Shown here: positions 24,880-37,001 of the stretch, one piece after another | Numbering within the stretch: position 1 is the stretch's first letter | Layout: the number at the start of each line of letters is the position of its first letter | Source: Kudoa neothunni | Taxonomy: Eukaryota; Cnidaria | Length of the DNA stretch: 64,000 nucleotides | Direction: 5' to 3' | Assembly (NCBI GenBank): GCA_964304625.1 | Contig: OZ199840.1 | Span: forward strand, 7,998,001-8,062,000 | Notes under the pieces: generated by a model | What the model was told of the DNA's origin: nothing | Databases searched by the model: none | Seen by the model: only the letters and a program-made list of their open reading frames with translations | Made by a program: the position numbers and the translations under genes

Positions 24880-25400
24880 TCCTTTGTGGCAATGTCAAAC
24901 ATTTGACGCAACTCAATATACTGTGTATTCTTTGGCTAATGTCACCACAACATATAACTCCCCGTCTCATCTGTCTGCGATAGAATGGGAATTTAACCTA
25001 TTTAGCATCCTCTTATCGAAATGGCCATTACTCGAAACCCTACCCTTTCAAACTTCAAAAGCATTGATTCTGTAGGGTCGGGTCTACGTGATTTTTATGA
25101 CCTAATTCGTCTCTGAACGTTTCAAACGTTTATTCCAATCCCAACTTTAGCTACGCTGAACTGTAACTGCATGCAAGCACGTCTCGCATAGTAATTAGCG
25201 TACATCTTAACTACAGTTTCCGTTACAGAATAGTGGAATAGCGATACACAGTGCAGGAACTGGCTTAGTTTTTGTCGGAGCATGAACACAGAACCTCCAG
25301 ATCCTATTAGTCAGGCATCCGCGAAATTTGTCCACCGTCATAGTAATCGATAGCGAAAGTAATATTCTACGAGAGGTCAGTTACTCCACAAAGAAGATGC
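24880..25400. repeat. GC-richer dispersed repeat, related to 2080-2620
   Basis: Compositionally distinct from its surroundings, no supported ORF. Positions 24971-25017 align to 2291-2337 (shared core TCTGCGATAG and CATCCT). The similarity seems to fade on both sides. Class unknown. Confidence 0.4.
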
Positions 25401-25591
25401 ACAACAAAGAAATATCTGATAAAAATATTCACAATAATTTTAATTATCAAAAGTTAATTAAGCAACAACGACTTCTCTCACATTTGTCGTGATGTAGCTC
25501 AATAGACAATTTAATAGTAAGCTAATTATTGTAATAAGCGCATAACAAAAATCTAGTATTAATTTCGAAAAATCACTAACTATACAAAGTG

Positions 25592-27634
25592 CTAACAGTT
25601 TTCATCATCAGAAGATTCATCATTTTGATGAGGTAGTTTGTCTTTTTTGAGTGCGGTTCGTGCCTCTCTGACAAGTTGCAAACGTCTCTTTTCTCTTTGA
25701 ATCATATTACGAGACACAGTCTGAGCCTTATGCAGTTGTTGGTTGGACTTGGCTTTGGTGCGAACTCTAGGCAACAATCTATCTATTACACGTTGGTCAC
25801 GAAGTTCCAGTTCATTCTCCAACGGTTTTCCAACCTTAATGATGCTATCAGCGTCGAGTGAGATATGGTTAGCTTGAATCTAGATAGCGAATGTCAATCA
25901 CAAATGAACTTAAATAGCGATCACCAAGACAATTACCTTATCAAGGAAGGACTTGACTTCATTTTCCTGGCGTTGTTTGGTGGTCTCGAATGGGTTGGCT
26001 TCCCAGGTGTCAAAGTTTCCTTCGGCACTCCCTATGTTTAACAATTGTTAATCTTTCTCACATTAAATCCTAATTCAATACCAGGAATGATAAGACTATC
26101 AATTCCTTTAGCATGGCCAACTCCAAGCACATCTTCAAAGGGGCAAAAGTTAAGCGAATGCACTTGACCATTTTGAGAAACGTTGTGACGCATGTATCGC
26201 CATTTAACATTGTCTTCAAGATCTACGTCTTTCCATACCTAAGTTGATAATATTAGTTAGAAATCGTCAAAGATAAAAATTGTTTGAACTAAGCATAAAT
26301 ACTTCAACAACATTCCCCACCGAAAACCCGAGTAAAGACTGTTGACTGAATGTCAAGCAATTAGCTGGCTGAGCAACTTTATAGGTGCGTAGATTTTTAC
26401 AAGCTCGAATATCCCATATTTTTAAGAATCTGCCCATATCCGAGGTAGCGAGTAGATTCCCGTTGGGACTGATAGCAACCGATACAACAGGGCAAGGATG
26501 GCACAACATTTTCAAGAGGAATTCTTTAGAGTTGGGCGACCAAAGACTCACTGTGCCATTGGTATGGCCCACATGAAGTATGGCGTTTGTAGGGTTTTGG
26601 GCCATAGAAGTGGGGTCTCCCATTCCCATTTTGATGTCTTCTACCGCCATCACTCCAATTGAAGTGTCCAAATAGGACAAGTATCCGCGCTTGCGAGCAC
26701 AACCAAGCAGAAAATGATATCGTAAAAATTCCATATGAGTGACTTGATGCAGTGCTTTTATGCGACTAATTTCAACGCCCTTATTATCGTAGACAAACAC
26801 TTTTTCTTTCTGTGCCACTGCAAAGCGAGTTTCGTTATGAAGCCAGCTAAAAAATTTCATTCACCACAATAAAATCTTTATAATAAGTAAAATACAACTG
26901 TCAGAAATCATATCAAATCCCAACTACCTCTAATTATATAATTCCACATTAATATACCTTATAGCTCTAATTTTATCTTGAACATGAACTTCAAACTTAA
27001 TTGTTTTGGTTCTCCAATCGAAAGCAGCCAAATGTCCGCGACTTCCGCCCATTAACAAATGTTTGCCGTTGTTGCTGTACTTAAGAGAATAAGGGCCGAA
27101 TTGTTTGAGCGACAGTGTGAAAAACTTTTCAAGCATTAAATTGATGTAAAAACACAAAATTCACATTATTAGCAGTCGTGAGATCGACATTTTTAACAAT
27201 ATCAGATTGTTTGACTTTGGTTGTGGATTGAACCCCGTCATTTTCGACCTCCAACAATCCAACTTGTTGATTATTGAGATAACTGGATCGCAAGGAATTC
27301 ATCGCGGCCTGGTCAACAGCGTTTTCGTAGTTTTTGAGTTGTTTTTGCTTCGATTTGGACAATTTCATATTCTAAAAACGCAAATTTTTCTCGAATTTCT
27401 CAATAAATTTTTATTTAATATTACCGTGTAATCGATGGATTCACCTCGAGAAAATTTATTCAAATTTTCAATTTGTTCGGCAGCAAAGTTTTTCTTTACA
27501 AATTGTTTCTTTCCTGCGTTATTAACATTGCGATTCTATTACGTATTCAAAAAAAGAGCTTCTACAATGTTTAAATAGCTTACTTCTGGCACTTTTATAA
27601 CCACAGAACAATTTTCATGTTTGCCCTTCCCCAT
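25592..27634 (-). CDS. WDR46: WD repeat protein 46 (UTP7 homologue), small-subunit processome factor
   Basis: WDR46/Utp7 is a nucleolar beta-propeller scaffold needed for 18S rRNA maturation. Eight exons join in phase: 27634-27584, 27535-27425, 27371-27165, 27124-26958, 26846-26303, 26238-26082, 26031-25937, 25879-25592 (539 residues); introns are 40-111 bp. Diagnostic blocks: [16 protein letters not shown], then [19 protein letters not shown] (human LRQFGPYRLNYSRTGRHLA), [38 protein letters not shown] (human SQNPYNAVIHLGHSNGTVSL), [13 protein letters not shown], and [20 protein letters not shown] (human NFDGLESNPYRSRKQR). The C-terminus is basic and then acidic. The ATG at 27634 is the first in frame; the N-terminus is not conserved in the family, so an extra upstream exon cannot be excluded. 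Confidence 0.94.
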
Positions 27635-27787
27635 ATCAATCTTCGGTAGCAATCGGAAAGACCACCCCTGTATTTGCGGTTGTTTTGCAGCTGATTCATT
27701 GGTAGTGACATTTTGTTGTTTGGTTTCCACGTTGCTAATAATTAACTGTAATATACTATAGACTTTGCTAGTGATATTTTATCAACG
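27635..27787. promoter_or_regulatory. Putative bidirectional promoter WDR46 / ACTR5
   Basis: Only 153 bp separate the proposed start codons of the divergent genes WDR46 and ACTR5. No TATA box can be singled out in the AT-rich sequence. A shared promoter is inferred from geometry alone. Confidence 0.45.
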
Positions 27788-30700
27788 ATGGAGGAACAAA
27801 GTATTCGGTTTTTCTCAATTATATTCTTCGAAAATTATAGTATATCATTTGGATTCTTGCAAACAAACATTCTACTACTCCAATACCCCTAATGTTCCAA
27901 TGAAAAATTCAAAAAAAAATACTGGCATTATTTTTGATAATGGTAACACGAATGTTGATTTGATGAATATTCATCATAATAAATGATGCATACAAGTTTT
28001 ATTTTAAAATAAAAATTATTAGATATTTATTATTGACATATTTAATTTTAAAAATTTAATTGAAAAGGTTCATTTAACGGAAGGGCTGGGTGGAGTATTG
28101 GTAATGAGCCCTCTCTTGTATTTCCAAATTTGGTTAGAAAAGCCAAACGAAATCAAGTAGAATTGTAGAATGATAATAGTTTGAGATAATTTATGTTAAT
28201 CGAAGGCGGAAAACAACACTGAAACTCTTATAGGGAACGAAATTTCTTATTTTATTGATTACACAAAATACACAATTAAAAACGCATTTTCTAATGATAT
28301 AATATTGGATTTTGAAACTCAAGAAAATGTGATGGATTACGTTTTTAAAAATTTGAATGTTCAATCTTCCGATTGTGTTGATTATCCGTTGCTAATGACG
28401 GAAACCTTTGGCAATCCTGTCGCTGCTAGGAAATGTATTTCGTAGGTGTGTTATTTATTAAAGCTCACCAAATTGTTTGTATAGTTATGACTGAATTGGT
28501 TTTTGAAAAATATGCGGTGGCGTCGTTATGTTATGGAGTTGATAGTCTTTTTGCTTTTAACGCGATGTGCAACCAAAAAGGAGTAAGCTTACCGGAAGAT
28601 GCCCTGATTTTGTCGTTGTCGCATTCGGCTACTCATTTAATTCCTAGAGTTGATGGTTTGTTTCAATATGAGCGAGCTAAGAGGTTTTTTAATATTGTAT
28701 TAACTCTTATTGGACCATCTTATTATTTTCGTAAAATAGTGATTGTTAGTTGTGTAACGTTCAAAAAATTTCATTTTTATGACGCTAATATAAGAAACGT
28801 TAAATGTTAATAATTAGCAAAATTATGAAATTTAAGAGGTTCTTTAAAGTAAGTTTATCATCAGGTAAATTTATTAGCGATATGGTGGTCTCTTAAGGGT
28901 TAAATGCGAGAGAGATGTCAAAATTTAAATTGTTATTAGATCGGATATTGGCGGGAAGACCATCCACCGTTATTTGAGCGACCTTATCTCTTTGGCGTGT
29001 CCTACTGAATCTTATCAAATGTTTCCTAATCGAATTTATGTGAGTTTTTTATTGTGTTGGAGATTTGATGGGCGGAATTTTGAAGGACGTCGCCCACAAA
29101 TTTGTGAAATTAACATCGATGGAGTACTTTGAAACACTCGATCGAGTTTTCAAAGACACCTCTGCGGCAATCTACCTTCATTTGCCCGAGCCTAACAATA
29201 ATGACAACTCCTTTGAAACCGTTCAAGAACAACAAACCAACGGTGATGACGGCAAGAAGAGAAACGTCAATTTTTACAAACGCATGCATGCTCATCATAA
29301 TTCGAATCGACTTATCAAAGTATTTCATCGTAAAACCATTAGAAAGTGACAGTCTTTGATAAAGATAGAAAGTTTGAAAGGCGAAATTGCGACACTTGAG
29401 GACGCGTTACAGGATGATGATGATGATGATGGTAACGATTTAACCCTCAAGAATGTGAGTTTCACGTATCTTTTATGTCTGGGGCTCCCAACCGTTTTTT
29501 CAAATTCAACCTCTTAACTCGGAATCCGAATTCATGTTTACTTTAAATTTTTATATTGGTTTAACTATGGCAGGGGCTATTTACAGTATAAATCCTAATC
29601 CCAAAGGCATGGACGCTGGTGTTCTGACAGTTTTTAGCCCCATCAACTCTTACTCGCAAGCTGTCTATAGATTTTATTTTTTCGACTTTGCTAAATTAAA
29701 TTATTTTTGGCTCATTACTTTACTCTTAGGGATCAGGAACAATTAAAAATAGTCAAAACTAATGACACCCAAACATTATTTACCATGCAAATAGTGAGTT
29801 TAAAGGTTATTTATTATTATTAAGCTACACCACTAAAAGATAAACGAGTCAAAAAAGAAAGAGACTGGTTATAGTTTTATAAATAGTGGTTAAATATTTA
29901 TTCCTAAAAACATTTTAAGCATTTCTGTTTACTTATTGAATTTAACAACCCTGAATAATATAATTACTCAGAAATCCTTAAGTACGTTGCAACCCCCATT
30001 ATGCTAAAATTACCCCTACGCAATTTGGATGTTTTTTAATTTCCCCCTGTTTTGTACTGGTTGACTAATTGATTGATTCTTATTCTTGCTAGAAATTGAC
30101 TGTGCAGCTGAAAAAATGTAATTCTCAGCTGGATGAAATCACACAAAAGTATCAACTAAGCGAAGACTTTCTTAACGTACATTATCGAATATGAGTTAGT
30201 TGGTTAGTTTGTGTTGTTCATTCTATTTTCAAGGACACTATCACATTGGAAGAATTGATGGCTAGCAATTCAAAGAAACGACTGTCATCCGAAGAGGTTG
30301 CTCAGCTACAACAAGAGCGCTTGGTATCTTATTGTTAACCATTAATTGACTAATGGAAGTATGGATCGATAGGAATTGATAGAAAAAAGGGACGGCCGAA
30401 CTAAACGCAAGAAGGAATTGACCAAAAGAAAAGGCAGTGCTGTGAGGGAGCGAATGAGAAAGTTGAATAAACTTGATGACTTTGATGGTGACGACAACAA
30501 AAAATCCAGCGGTTCCAGTAACTAAAAACGAGTTTAATTTTGGCATACTCTACTTTTTTGATAAAATATTAGAATCATCATCTAAGAAACAATTATACGA
30601 AGAAGATTTGTTTGGTATGAACGATGACGATTGGGATATTTATCGAGTACAGCTACTAACAACCCATTCTTCCACAATAATAGCATAATTCATCATTTTA

Positions 30701-31419
30701 GCTGAATTCGAATCAAGAGTCTGATCACGATAGTGAAGCAGAGAATGAACGAATAACACAAATCGAGAACAAATTGGCCAAAGCTAAACAACCTGTGGAG
30801 TAGATTTGAATTGTCCACGATTGGATTTAGATCTATTAATTCACTTAAGACAATCCAATGGAAAATTAAACGAAGATATTGAAAATATGTATCGAATACG
30901 ACTGACAACCGAACCTTACAGAGCAGCGGAACTGTTATTTAAACCATATATAGCAGGACTGAACAAATATAACGGTTTGAGTGAGTGTGTTGAGTTATTA
31001 CTGAAACAATTTCCCTCAGAGGAACAAGATCGAATGTGCAAAGTAGACGATTGCACAATTTACGTTTGATGAAGCTGATTTTAGAATATCTATATTACTG
31101 GTGGCGTCACCAATGTGACAAATCTTTATTCGAGACTTTGTTCGGAATTCCAGTGTTTAAGGCCGTTTGAAAGCGAATCAAACATAATTATGACTTGTAA
31201 CTTTTGTTTTTTGTATCAAAGAATTTAAAACGCATAAATTTAGATAACACAACGAGTGATTGTTGGGATGGAGCTCAACAATGGTTCAATTCATCAACTG
31301 ATGACATTGTGAACAATTATTTCACAAATGGCCAACACTATGCCGAATATGGTTTGGATCACCCTGAATTGTATAGAATGCATCCTTTCTCTAACTATTA
31401 TTCGTCGTTGCGCCAATAA
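27788..31419 (+). CDS. ACTR5: Actin-related protein 5 (INO80 complex subunit)
   Basis: Arp5 is an actin-fold subunit of the INO80 chromatin remodeller and acts in the nucleus. First exons join cleanly: 27788-27800, 27841-27942, 28068-28156, 28206-28434, 28485-28683, 28940-29039; last exons end at 31063, then 31085-31196 and 31244-31419. Conserved blocks: IIFDNGSFNGRAGW (spliced), IGNEISYF, CVDYPLLMTETFGNPVAARK, SLCYGVDSLFAF, SATHLIPRVDG, DIGGKTIHRYL, a Lys/Glu-rich coiled-coil insert (30090-30520), DLFGMNDDDWDIYR, ELLFKPYIAGL, NIYITGGVTNV and LRPFESES. The middle is unusual. After 29039 the family frame resumes only across a 19-66 nt gap. At about 29348-29370 a 23-nt GT...AG stretch must be skipped. 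Near 30800 the frame changes with no splice site. Either very small introns, assembly indels or real damage. Identity is firm; the middle structure is not. Confidence 0.9.
29470..30060. mobile_element. Possible hAT-like ends within ACTR5 introns
   Basis: About 29480 reads CTGGGGCTCCCAACCGTTTTT, like the hAT terminus CAGGGGTTCCCAACC. Around 29980-30025, GTTGCAACCCCCATTATGC resembles a hAT subterminal motif in inverse orientation. They lie on either side of the small exon near 29731-29797, so they may be separate remnants rather than one element. Weak. Confidence 0.2.
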
Positions 31420-31478
31420 TAATAATAATAAGAAATAACACCACAAACTCTATTGATATATACCTATTAGTATATATG

Positions 31479-32847
31479 CTAAGTGTATTTACGAATGTCC
31501 ATATTTTTGAGGTCGAATAAGGGGGTTTTTTGACGTCTGGGATTGATCAATAGGGATCCAGCAGCGGTTTTCGTCTTGGGGTTTTGTTTTGATTTGAGAT
31601 TGACCCAGTGTTTTGGATGAGTAGAAAATTCAGTAGAGTTGACAATATTTTCCTTGTTTTGATTAGTGTTGTTGTTACTATTAGGATGGTTCATTTTTGG
31701 AGACGCGTTCGCGGAGAGAGGGTCTCTTTTGTTAAAAAAATCATCTTAACCAAGTTTAGCCACTACGCACTTAAAAAGGAGTTACCAGCTGTGCATAAGT
31801 TGGTAGAAATCATTGTAGAATTTTTGACAATGTCACCAGTATTGAGAGACTTGGTGTTCTCGACCGGGATGTTCAAATTGGCGCATAATTGGAATTCATT
31901 AAGGCGTTTAATTGAAGGTAGACTAACAGTTTTCTTCTTCAGTGTGTCATAGAGCGACTGAATCCGTTGAACTTGTCTATATTTATCGTTGTATTTGTCG
32001 TTGGTTTCATTGAGTTGTTTCTGGAGTTGAGTGTTTTGGTTCGATTTTTCTATCCAGTGTAACAGCTAATTTTATTTATTTATTTTTATCGAACAGAATA
32101 CCTTCTATTTTATGTTTCAAAGCTAAATAACACAAAAATCATGTATTAATATTTTTTTGAGTGATATACTTTCAATTTCACCCTTGAGGGATGAGGTGAG
32201 GTTCACGTAGTGTGTTTCAACCTGCGAAACAGCCTCTTTGCTCTTGTTCATGACAATGGTTTGATAGATTTTTTCCTGGTAACACTAAATGGAAGAATTA
32301 AAGCACTCCTCGCAGTTTCTAAGAATACCTGATAATCCCAAAATGAGATAGCCCTTGAAGCTATTTCCATAATTATTTCCGGAGATTGACCTGCAAGTAT
32401 CATCTAAATATGAGCAAGTTTTCGATATTTTATTTTGTATAAAAATTTGAACTTATCACTGCATATTACCGATTTATAATGTTCACTTGGAGATAGATTT
32501 GTTCGAATTAGATCTATTTCGGATTCCAAGGGACTGTCACCTTATTTTTGTGAATATTGAAGGGAAACTCTTAATTTAATGGGACTAATAAATGAAATAC
32601 ACGCTGTGCATATTCGAGGCTTTTTTTCATGCAACTCAGCACCATCTTTATCGCAAAGAATATCTAAACAGTCTTTCATATCAGCAACATCGCTCCATAA
32701 TAATATGCATACGCGAACAAGAAGTGACCTTCAGAAACCCCCATAAAAATAATCTTAACTCGATAAACATCCCACAATCCAACCTACCCACACGTACGAC
32801 TTCAGTTCTTGTCTACACTTGACATTGTTACAAATCAATGAATTCAT
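31479..32847 (-). CDS. CCNB1IP1: CCNB1IP1 / HEI10, meiotic RING-type E3 ligase
   Basis: HEI10 is a RING, coiled-coil protein that accumulates at recombination sites and designates meiotic crossovers. Exons: 32847-32788, 32728-32713, 32663-32601, from 32540, and further exons to a stop at 31479. The spliced N-terminus gives MNSLICNNVKCRQELKSYVW, then VTSCSHILCDKDG and KPRICTACDSPLESEIDLIR, matching human KCRIKLSGYAWVTACSHIFC ... ICPACNSTLSGKLDIVR with zinc-binding Cys/His kept. TNLSPSEHYKSMILAGQSPE and IASRAISFWDYQ match LSPSEEYKAMVLAGLRPE and ISSRALAFWTYQ. A coiled coil follows (QLNETNDKYNDKYRQVQ..., with QSLYDTLKKKT). The tail is Asn/Lys-rich and diverged. Last exon boundaries are less certain. 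It ends 60 bp from the convergent ACTR5 stop. Many well-known invertebrate models lack this gene, so its presence is informative. Confidence 0.93.
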
Positions 32848-33030
32848 CCTACTACGCTATAGATGCTATATGTGGTTTGGAAACGAAAAAATTATTCACT
32901 TAGCAATTGCAACTAATAACAAAACGCATCCGCTCAAAAAATTAAACACTGTTAGAAAAACAATAAAATCGTTAGCAACAATAATCAAAGCAACAGAAGC
33001 TATCAACTATATTCATAGTTTTCTATAGTT

Positions 33031-34357
33031 CTACATCAATGGCATAAGAGATCCAAAGTAGAAGTGTTGAACAATTGGAAACTTTGAGAGGACCTTTAAA
33101 GAGCCATAAATGTTACTTTATGATTCATCACAGAAGATAACATACTTCCTTTTGATACATAGTAACAAGTCCTTTGTTAACCCTACTCCAGTCGGACGCA
33201 GCACTAATATTATAGAGATAATTAGAGTGTTCAAAGAAAGGACCACTTTTGGTCTAAAAAAAATTAGCGTTGTCATCGACCGTTATCAGACTTTATTAAT
33301 ATTGTCAATAGCCTCGAGAAACATCCAACCATCCTTATTTCTTGACACCATCTCTTCGTCGATGTACATTGATGGTTGAATCGTGAGGTGGTTGATTAGC
33401 TGTGAGCTGCCAAAAAGAAATGGCAAAAATTGAAAGTCATCCAAACCCCAAACTCCATGACTCCCCGCCGGTTCCATTTTGTAGGTTCGTTGCAAAAGCC
33501 GAACCAACTCAAGATACCTATGCCACAACTCAGTACAAAGCAGAGGTGATTAAGGTGGTAAAACCTTCTGAAAAAACTAGCCATTATGATGCCCAAATCA
33601 TCCTTTTGAATCACCCCAATCGATAATAGACAGCTTATAAAAAAGAATAGGTTGGTTTCATGACCAGTCCCATAATCAATACGTGTAACGTCGCCAAAAC
33701 TATCTATCATTGTTGGATTAGACGAAAAAAATTGCAACCATTACTGCAAAAATAAACAAGTATTGCTGATAGGTGGCATTTCTGGGTTTCATTTGATAAA
33801 ATTCTCGCTATCAAATCCGGGGCCTCCTATCATAAAAATAATAAGATTTTTAATTATTCTGTTTGTATTAGATTATGTTTTTAAAGTAAAAAAGAGCGCG
33901 CAAACAACCTTATTCATGGCTGCAAACCAATTTCTGTAAGATTTGTTACCAAAACGCTGTGATGAAGTACACGGTGGATTTTTGTCGATCAGTTTAATCA
34001 ATTCCTCCAATGTATCCAATAATAAATCAATATTCTACCGTATAAACTAACTCAAAATCTCTAACTCTACACACGTACATGCGGCATTGCTTTTTGCGCA
34101 ATAATTTCATTAAAACATTTAGACTTGACACTGGTGTTTATATCCATTATTAACCGCATGAGATTCTCATACGCCTAAAATTCAACGATAAACAAATGTC
34201 GACGCATCTTTACGGCTACTTTAGATTTGTACCATGTATGCAGCATTCCTTCATTTTTAACCAATTTTACGGGTAAAGAATCTAAAAATTGATTTTAATT
34301 TTGTATTATTTCATAGTAGTCAGGCTGGAAGATACCTGCATTGGTTGGGGAACTCAT
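33031..34357 (-). CDS. PTPA: PTPA, serine/threonine phosphatase 2A activator
   Basis: PTPA is a peptidyl-prolyl isomerase-like chaperone that activates the PP2A catalytic subunit in cytosol and nucleus. First exons (34357 onward) give [21 protein letters not shown], then [19 protein letters not shown] (human AYADYIGFILTLNEGVKGK) and [37 protein letters not shown], then [20 protein letters not shown] and FGSSQLINH are near-identical to the family signature. The C-terminus is [20 protein letters not shown], then [20 protein letters not shown], stop at 33031. The N-terminal region is shorter than in human. Its stop lies 183 bp upstream of the CCNB1IP1 start on the same strand. Confidence 0.94.
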
Positions 34358-35430
34358 CGTTTTATTTCGTGCGTGCGCATTCTACGAGGTAAGAAGCTTT
34401 GGTACCCCATCAACTAATTGGTAAAAATAGACACTACTCTTTTATCTAAAATTTATTCATAATATACGCTTATTTCGTGTTGTATTAATTGAATGTGATA
34501 TATTTTTTTCATATATTTTTTATTTGTGTGCGCGCATGCGTTGATGTATATGTATTTTTAAACAGGGCGTCCGAGCCCCGAGTCTCTTGGGGTTTTTTCC
34601 ACTTTAAACTAAATCTTGGGTTGTCTTATTTATTTACCAAATTTGTCGATTATTTAATTCTATGAGATCAATTTACAAATAATAAGTTATAGAATTATTT
34701 AAAATAATCATATTTATTTTTTTAGTAGTGGAAAGAATTAAGATTATTTCAAATTTTAAAAAGATATTTCTTAATGTTGCAAACTGTGCAATTAAAGTGA
34801 TTACTCCTTTCACCACAGATTATTATTTCGTAACAAAATTTCCATATTGGCTACCGTAAAAACAGTTGCGGGACGGGGTCGCTTATACGTGCGTTGTACT
34901 TTCAATTACTTTGTCAGAATTCTTTGAACTTATTGATAAAAATCAATTACAAAAATCTCATTTAATATTCTTTTAATGCCTATTATTTATATAAAAATAG
35001 GTTTTTTGCATCAATCTCGCATTCTATCATATAAAAATTCCATCCTTGCTAATTCTTTACTTTAATAAACACATTAATTAAGAAAAATAGATATTTTATA
35101 TAGCAAAAATATTTTGATCATTATAAGAGCGTTTTTCATTTAAAATTTTTTTACGGATTTTACTTTTAACCATTTACCCATGTGTGTATAATAATTCAAC
35201 AAATTTCACCAAATTTTTTATTTTGAACATTATGCGTCATTGTCTATCTTGATTAGAATTTTAATAATTACTAAAAAAATTATAGAAACGATTTCATAGT
35301 TATTAATTTTTTGTTTTAATCCTAAAATAATTCATTTCTTAGTGATTTAAAATTTTTAATATATATTTTAAAACAAAACCATTGCATAATTAATTCACAT
35401 AACATTTTACCAAATTGGGTACAATAGATA
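34358..35430. other. Upstream of PTPA, nothing recognised
   Basis: AT-rich spacer with no ORF over 60 codons; a short GC-richer patch at 34565-34600 (CGTCCGAGCCCCGAGTCTC) has no assigned role. Confidence 0.3.
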
Positions 35431-36815
35431 CAGTAGGTAATCGATTTTACGTACTTTTGTCGCGTGCGTAGAAAATTTAGAATATTTTTTGAGGTAATAT
35501 AATAAAGTGTATAATTATAAATGTTGTGGAAGATTTTATATTTTTAACATAACTTGAAAGAAGATCTGATGGCTATGCAATTAGATAGTTATCATTTTCA
35601 ATAATTTGGTTTTTAACCGGAATATTTTTGTAGTTGGATGCTGAAAAATATCTTATTCGTTTATTGAGAGATGATAGTTAACTTGTTGAATCGTTTAAGA
35701 ATACAAGAATGAAGTTATATAATTTAATTTCATGATTAAAAGTTGAGCTATTGAAGTTACATACAAATTGTTAACAGTATTTTTGAAATTACTATGTAAC
35801 AAATTAGGTCTATTTTAAATGTTTCACTATCAATATTACTTTCTTATTCTACTCTAATATAATAGGTAATTTTTATGGTCGTTAAAAAATCGTTAATGCT
35901 TATGATGGCAAATCTAAGGACGATCTGAACAACTCCTGATAATGGACGTATAAAATTAACTCATAAATCATTTGAGACCTCTTTTCTAGATGTGAATTGA
36001 ATTCCAGACGTAAATTAAAGTTTAGTTTGAAAATTTGGTCATATGTCGATAAATTGACATTTTTTGTTGATTTAATAGTATAGTTTTATATAAATTGTAC
36101 AAGAAAGACCGGTAGAAACTCTTAAGCAATATCACTCAATTTGTTTTACTATTAATGGTAACAGTTTTGAATGCATAAATGGTTACTCAATAAAATTGGC
36201 CATTTTAATTAAAGCAAAACCTATAACCATATAGTCTCTTAAAAATGATAAATTCTTTTGAATTGAACTCCTCTATTAATTTTTTACATATTTAATCGTC
36301 TATAATAAATCAGGTTTCTTGATTCTAATGCCGTTAATCAATTATAAACTATAACATAAAAATTATTATTTGATCCTTTTTTAGAATATTTCTTTTAAAT
36401 GAATCCAAGTTTATTTCACATGATGTGATTAATTCAACATTCTAATTTTAGAAATTATCAAAGTCGAAATAGGTACGAGATCAAAATCACGAAATATGAT
36501 GATTTATTTGTTTTCACTCGCTAATTTTTAAATGATGGAAAAATAATAAACTTATCTTTAAGCCTAAATGATTTACAATGATATCACAGATGTACTTAAT
36601 TAAAGAGAAAGATTTTGAAAATTATTCAGCTCATTGAAAAGTTACGTAAAACGATAATCTCCATTTTTATAAAAAACATCCTTAATAAATTTCTTTTTTA
36701 TTGTAATATTTAATTTTATAAAATTAACTTTCTTAATTTAAGAAAATAGTTTCTACTCTAATAATTATGTAAAAGAATATAAAAAATAAAAGTACGTAAA
36801 ATCGATTGTCTGCTG
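35431..36815. mobile_element. Non-autonomous pogo/Tigger-like element
   Basis: Left end CAGTAGGTAATCGATTTTAC (35431) and right end, read inward from 36815, CAGCAGACAATCGATTTTAC; 25 of the first 28 bases match. TA flanks both sides (35429-35430, 36816-36817). The 1.4 kb interior has no transposase frame. Ends resemble those of the coding element at 53186-55204 (CAGTGGGTAACCGGTTTCAC), so it is probably mobilised by that or a related transposase. Confidence 0.75.
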
Positions 36816-36829
36816 TATAATAATTCAAA

Positions 36830-37001
36830 TTAACATTCTCGTTCCCGAATTTTCCTTTTGCATCGATAATTTTTCAAAGTAAACTAATACTAAAATTATA
36901 TCCTATTGGAATTTTAATTTTTTTAAATAAATAATTTAACAATAATTTTAAATCGTTTTTAATCCGTCCATTGAAATGAACAATGGGAACGAAAGGGTTA
37001 A
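36830..37001. mobile_element. piggyBac-type MITE, copy 1
   Basis: TTAA at 36830-36833 and 36998-37001. Starts TTAACATTCTCGTTCCCGAA and ends GGAACGAAAGGGTTAA. Aligns in inverse orientation with the 123-bp element at 61801-61923, sharing both ends and internal AAATTTTCC/GTTGC-type blocks. Copy 1 carries about 50 bp of extra internal sequence. Confidence 0.75.

Noticed and set aside
33396-33737. 113-codon ORF read as one uninterrupted protein, and the plus-strand ORF 33402-33626
   Set aside because: Only part of the minus frame is coding (PTPA exon with [10 protein letters not shown]); beyond its donor it runs into an intron. The plus ORF is a shadow.
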